Source: Centrapalus pauciflorus
Lineage: Eukaryota; Streptophyta; Magnoliopsida; Asterales; Asteraceae
Assembly: GCA_020465985.1 (NCBI GenBank)
Contig: JAANYP010000169.1
Coordinates: 62,001-126,000, forward strand
Length of the DNA stretch: 64,000 bases
Reading direction: 5' to 3'
In this document: piece after piece, positions 59,139 to 64,000 of the stretch
Layout: each line of letters opens with the position of its first letter
Position numbering within the stretch: the stretch's first letter is position 1
Notes under the pieces: model-generated
What the model was told of the DNA's origin: nothing
The model's database searches: none
Seen by the model: only the letters and a program-made list of their open reading frames with translations
Position numbers and translations under genes: made by a program

Positions 59139-60234
59139 TATAACACCCGTTAATTTTGAAGTAATTAATTTATTTCAAGTCGTTTAATTTAAATATTTGA
59201 TTCAAGAAAAAATATATATAAATTATCAAATTTGGATGTTAATCTTTAAATGTTTAATTGCATAGCTTTTAAGAAATAATGATAAATTCATATTTATAGG
59301 TGATTTTTTTATAAAAAAATAAAAAGAAAAATAAATAAAAAGAAAGAAATGTGGTGAAAGAAGGTGAAGGGAAGTTATAACAGAAAGTGGGTTTTGGTTC
59401 TCATCCATTCCATACAATTCCATCATTTGCCATCAAATTACACACACAAACACATACTAAAATCTAGGTTTTTAAAGAACTTGGGGCTCAAATTTGAAAA
59501 ATTAAAGAGAAATTAGAGTTGGAGTTTTAAGATATCATCTTCACAAGTTGCTCCTCTTCATCAACATCAAAACTTTGAGATAAAAACAAAGAAATTTGTT
59601 ATGTATTTTTAGCTTAAACTATAACATTGATAATAAACTCTATAAGTTATTATGAATATGAAAATGGATACTAAATGATTAATGTAACCATATTCTTCAT
59701 TTTTTTTATGCCTAAAAGCTTCAAATGGGTTCATTAATGGTGATTTAGTGGGTGTTGCATTTTAATCCAAAAATTTATATAAAATCAATCCGAAAGAGAT
59801 TAGAAACTATATTAGAATGAGATTCAATAGTCAATTTCGGATTTGGAATCTATTTGATGAGTTTTCATGGAAGTAGGAGAAAATGATAGATTTGAATTTA
59901 TTGATTTATTTGGGTTGATTAATGAGATTGGAGAGCAGAAATAGATGTGTGTGTGAGTTGTATGGGATTTGGCCGGAGAAGCAAGCGGCACCGGCGCCGG
60001 CGACGTGGCCGGTGGCCACCTCCCTTTTCCTTTCTGCTGGTCATAGCCGGCTGTCCCTGGTCCTTGTTCTCTTATTTTATTTATTTTTATTTTTATTTAT
60101 TTATTTTATCCACCTAGAGAGAGGGTAAAGAAGAAAGAGATAATGGGTTTTAAATGGGTTTAAATGGTTTACCTTTCTTTCTTTTCTTTCTTGTCTAACG
60201 GGGAGGGAGGGAGGGAGGGAGGGAGGGAGGGAGG

Positions 60235-60298
<64 letters not shown>

Positions 60299-61500
60299 TT
60301 GTTTCATTTAATTTTTTTTTTATATTTCTTTTGAGCTTTGGGTAGCATTGAGCATTAATATTATTTTTATTTTGGGCTTAGGTTAGAATTAAATTTTGGG
60401 TTTAGATAATGTTGGTTAGGTTGTCGAATTAATTGATTTTGTGTCCATTTTTAGTTAGATATATTGGGTTGGATAATTAAATTAAGTGGGTTGTACATGT
60501 AAATGTTATGTTGGTTTAACCTATTCAATTAATAATTTTATAATTGTTGGCGGAATAACTTTAATTAGATTAAACAGATACCGGACTTAGTAAATTATAG
60601 CGTTAAGAAATTTGATAAATAGACAATGTACTTTGATATCAAGATTCTAGTGGTTCTCCGAGACGTGTGACTTTCAATAAGTACTCTCAGTAGTGTTTTC
60701 AGTTGATACCGAGTTGTCGCTGGCGAGTACGGATTGCAGACACTGTGTGTAATTGATTTAATTTCACAAATGATCATACATCATGTGTTTGCACTGGATA
60801 TCTCATTCGTTTCTATTGCCATGATTATTGTTTAACTATCATGCTTAGCCTTGAAAGTTGTTATTTATTTCTTTGCCATGAGCCAATATCTGAGAACCCT
60901 TTCCCTAGTATGCATATTGTGTATTATGTGGATTAAGTGAGGTTGATGTGTGCTTCCGAGTTGCATGTCGGGCGAGCCGCATGTTTTGTACACGTGCTAA
61001 CCGAGCAAGTCGTACGCCGTGTACTTGTTATCGGGCGAGCCGGTAACAATACCCTATTCGTATATGCTAAATCGAGCGAGTCGTAATGCTACACATGTTG
61101 AATTTGAGCTGATATTTATGACGATCATGTTATATATGTTTGTCTGTGCTTTTAAATCCGTCACTCGCTAGGCGACAGCTTACCCCGGGTGTGGGGGCAA
61201 CTTTTCATGTTTAGCTGATAAGGGAAAGACACCAGCTTCAGGATCTAGAGTTTAAGGATTTATGGTATCAGATTGACTTCCGCACTCTGATTTTTATTTT
61301 GTACTTAGGATGGGTTGATCCCTAGACTTTCGATTTGGTTGTAATAACTAAATGTACTATTTTAGTGCACTCTGAATGTGGTGGTTTTAGTGTATTTATG
61401 TGTTGAAATTGCAGTTTGAACTTAGAAGACTTTATTTTATTACTTCGAGGTTTATGTTGCAAATCTTAGTAAAAACGCCGCGTTATTACAGGGCGTTTCA
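59139..61500 (+). mobile_element. GypA 3' LTR, full length
   Basis: 2362 bp, TATAACACCCG (TG changed to TA) to GGGCGTTTCA, aligned along its whole length with 19025-21222. Contains the GC-rich patch (about 59970-60060) and a GGGA/GA microsatellite. More diverged from the first LTR than are the GypB or GypC pairs from each other, so older. Confidence 0.88.
60201..60296. repeat. Compound (GGGA)10 / (GA)27 microsatellite
   Basis: Ten GGGA units (60201-60240) followed by a pure GA run. It lies within the GypA 3' LTR at a place where the other two copies have none. Runs of GGG every four bases can form G-quadruplexes. Confidence 0.96.
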
Positions 61501-61800
61501 TGATTCTAGTGGACTTTTATTATATGATGGCATGTTATTACGATGGATTCAAAAGATGATGGGATTTATAAGTGCACCTGAATGCTCGTTGTATTTTTGC
61601 TAATGGAGTTGCTGATCTTTTGTTGTTCGATCGTTCTTGATTCTTGTTGTCATTGATGGTTTATTGTTGTTGTGATGATGATGGGTTTTTTGGTGTTTGG
61701 TGGATATGTTCTGCTGTTCAGAAGTACTCTGTACTTCAGAAGCACTCTGTACTTTACCAGAACTTAATCTGATAACCCCCTTCCCCCTATTAATTCGTCT
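61501..61800 (-). pseudogene. Fragment of pararetroviral leader
   Basis: 61598-61775 matches 16018-16175 in the same orientation ('ctgatcttttgttgtt', 'cgttcttgattcttgttgtc', 'agaagtactctgtacttca'). It is followed by 'aacccccttccccctattaa', also found at 15645. So the pararetroviral remains lie on both sides of the gypsy block. 61501-61597 is unrecognised. Confidence 0.55.
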
Positions 61801-62405
61801 CATGGTAACGCATGCCTCCCTTAAGGGTGTCTTTATCGTCATTCCACTTAAGTTGATTAGTTAAGAAATTGTTCAACTAATATTGAGCTTAGGATGACTG
61901 TTAACTTTTGTCAATATGAGCCAACAATAAACTAATTGTTGTAAGCACAACGAATATGATATTAAGGAACAATACGCAGTTGAAGTTATTTTTGTTAGTG
62001 TATGGTGTGTCAATATGATATCACTAATGTACAATGACTTATTTCATAAATCGCTTGAGGGTCACACCGATTAGCACAACTGAACAGATGCAATCGAACT
62101 AATTAATAAATGATATTGAATATTATTTATGACATGAAATGATTATTAAGATTGACTTAATTATTGGGTGATTAATTGTCAATGTCTCAAAGTACGGGGA
62201 CTAAAAGTGCAACACTTGATATTATAGCGATTTATTTGTCATTGTATGGTAATTAAATAATTATCTAGCCTTTTTTTTTTAAATAAAAGATGCATTTATT
62301 TTAATTGGCATTATCTTTTAATTATTAGATGATTAAGTGGATAATTATAAATAACTAAATAGAGATAATGTATAAACAATTATCTGGTCATCTATATATT
62401 ATTAG

Positions 62406-62483
<78 letters not shown>

Positions 62484-62799
62484 GAATATTATATAATATA
62501 CATATAATTATAGAGATAATTATATGATGTTTAAATAAAACAGATAATTATTATGATATATTATAAATTTTATATTAGAGTTTAGTTAAATCAAAACTCT
62601 TAATTAACATGTGTGTATCTACGACCATGATATTTATATACATACAAACACACGGACACACAGTTGTGTGTGTGTGGTGGTTCTCGGCCACAAGAAACAA
62701 GACACTCAAATTCGGTTATGGTTTTGATTTTTCTCGTTCCTTGTGTGTTTGATCGCATATTATGCACCTATCGATCATGTTATCATCGGTGGATACCAA
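61801..62799. other. No gene seen; AT-rich intergenic with (TA)37
   Basis: The only clear structure is a 74-bp TA repeat at 62408-62481. The remainder has no coding or repeat signal that I can support. The 8 bp GATACCAA at 62792-62799 is the target duplication of the next element. Confidence 0.5.
62408..62481. repeat. (TA)37 microsatellite
   Basis: An uninterrupted run of TA dinucleotides. Confidence 0.95.
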
Positions 62800-63100
62800 T
62801 AGGGGTGAGCGACGGGTACCATTTCCCGAATCCGAACCCGAACCGGTACCGGTACCGACCGATACCAAATTAATATATTCAGTTCGGTATTCGGTTTTTA
62901 AATTATCTAAAATTCGGTATTCGGTACTTTCGGTTCGGTATTCAGTTCTTAAAGTAGCTAAAATTCGGTATTCGGAACCGAACCGGCACCATATAAAATT
63001 ATACTGTTGGGTATTCTGTTCTTCCAAAACTAATAACTCGGTTTCGGTATTTTCGGGATCGGTACCGGTTCGATTCGGTACGGTACCGAGCTCACCCCTA
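62800..63100. mobile_element. hAT-type MITE with perfect 8-bp TSD
   Basis: 301 bp with TIRs TAGGGGTGAGC and GCTCACCCCTA, bounded by GATACCAA on both sides (62792-62799, 63101-63108). The body is made of 'ttcggtattcggt' repeats and their complement. 8-bp duplications and these TIRs mark the hAT superfamily. Confidence 0.93.
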
Positions 63101-63289
63101 GATACCAAAAGCATTTCGTTCGTGTGTTTTTGTCATCAACTACAAAGGTACATATTTTAAAAGTTTTCATGTTACTTGTCTTATGTTTTACTTGATAATC
63201 CGTGTATGAAAATCGTAATTTTAAAAATCTTTCGTAATATTAAAGTTTATGTTTTCTTTACAAAATCGATTTGAATTCCCAGCAGTGGA

Positions 63290-64000
63290 GTAAGGATCTC
63301 AACCCATTCAGTCAGCTCAATCCTTTCAGCTCCAAACAAACAACACCTTCGGTTGTTTTATGGACGGCTAACCAAACCGAAAATGATTTTGGATAGCTTC
63401 GAGGACATATCCGCTCGAAAATTTGGAAAACCAAAACCCAAAACAATTGGTTCATGTAAATCAGTTAACCAATTTTATTGGTTTGGTTATTTGGTTAACC
63501 AATTAACCATTTTGTAATTACTAAATTAACATTTAATTTAAAAACTTCCAACAATTATTATTTAAATATCTTTTAAAAGTTCAAGATAAGAATGATATGA
63601 AACGGCCACTATTAATTATACAAATTTCTACGTATATTCAATCATAAAATATGGGATAATTTATTTTTTTTCCTCAAGAATGATCAATTATACTCAGAGT
63701 ACGCTACAAATTCTAAGAATTACATATATTACATGCATATACAATACTTGTCTAGGATCTATCTCGTCCTAAATCAAAACTACACTATGCATGACCGCAT
63801 AGAAGCATCACTCTGATAACAAGAATCATAATAGCGTAATTGAATTCAAATGTGGAAACCTCATGCTATCATAGTCTTACCCTTATCGATACGACCTAAA
63901 ATATAATTCTCTCACCGGGTAAGCAATAGCCTAGTCTCCTAGATAGTAATGAAGAATAGAAAAGGAGAGTTATAAAGGTGTGTTTGGTACAGAGAATTAA
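63290..64000. repeat. Dispersed repeat, copy 2 (partner at 14221-14896)
   Basis: Aligns in direct orientation with 14221-14896 up to about 63978 ('aaaaggagagttataa'). No coding potential. It may continue beyond the window end. Confidence 0.8.

Noticed and set aside
60101..60307. Frame encoding Leu-Ser and Pro-Ser repeats
   Set aside because: A read-through of the GA and GGGA microsatellites.
19020..61505. A single simple insertion of GypA with target duplication
   Set aside because: The flanking 5-mers TAATA and TGATT do not match and there are three LTRs.
62716..63160. Two 132-codon frames, one on each strand
   Set aside because: Both are translations of the hAT MITE and its 'cggtattcggt' repeats.

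Overview
The window looks like an AT-rich dicot plant nuclear chromosome, dominated by transposable elements. The style of the copia and gypsy polyproteins (long coiled-coil gag and large extra 3' ORF in the copia element; acidic/coiled-coil ORF ahead of gag in the gypsy element) resembles what is common in Asterales/Asteraceae. That assignment is inference. I see only one ordinary host gene: a complete eight-exon VAP27-type ER membrane protein gene on the minus strand (6339-10838).

0-6 kb: repeat DNA. It holds a (GA)47 tract, a Mutator-like element end, a long imperfect inverted repeat split by a perfect solo LTR (1493-2859, TSD ATATT), a Tourist-like MITE (3636-3945) and a cluster of Mutator-type fold-back elements, one of them nested with a perfect 9-bp TSD (4608-5160).

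6.3-10.9 kb: VAP27, with three MITE insertions in its last introns. 11-14 kb: degenerate MITE debris and a 1.25-kb Mutator-type element with a perfect 9-bp TSD carrying a non-TIR, possibly captured, segment (12064-13316).

15.6-19 kb and 61.5-61.8 kb: broken remains of an endogenous pararetrovirus (Caulimoviridae-like). They include a viroplasmin/transactivator-like reading frame followed by an intergenic region with TGACG elements, tandem repeats and a TATA box.

19-61.5 kb: a nested retrotransposon block. The oldest layer is a Ty3-gypsy family (called GypA here) laid out as LTR - gag - deleted pol - LTR fragment ... gag - deleted pol - LTR. A SIRE-type Ty1-copia element on the minus strand (CopA, 25076 to about 46575, 5' LTR missing) sits in the middle LTR. 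Into CopA's pol a second gypsy element was inserted (GypB, 33050-40885, TSD CCTGG, intact gag but ruined pol). Into the second GypA copy a third gypsy element was inserted (GypC, 47790-58195, TSD GTTAT), almost full length, with only three lesions in pol and an extra ORF upstream of gag. LTR pairs of GypB and GypC differ by only about 1 % by eye, so both are recent.

The right end holds (TA)37, a clean hAT MITE (62800-63100, TSD GATACCAA) and a second copy of a dispersed repeat also seen at 14.2 kb. The most unusual signals are the arrays of the palindrome CCGAATTCGG in two separate noncoding parts of CopA, the large extra ORFs of CopA and GypC, the three-LTR ladder of GypA, and the pararetroviral promoter region.
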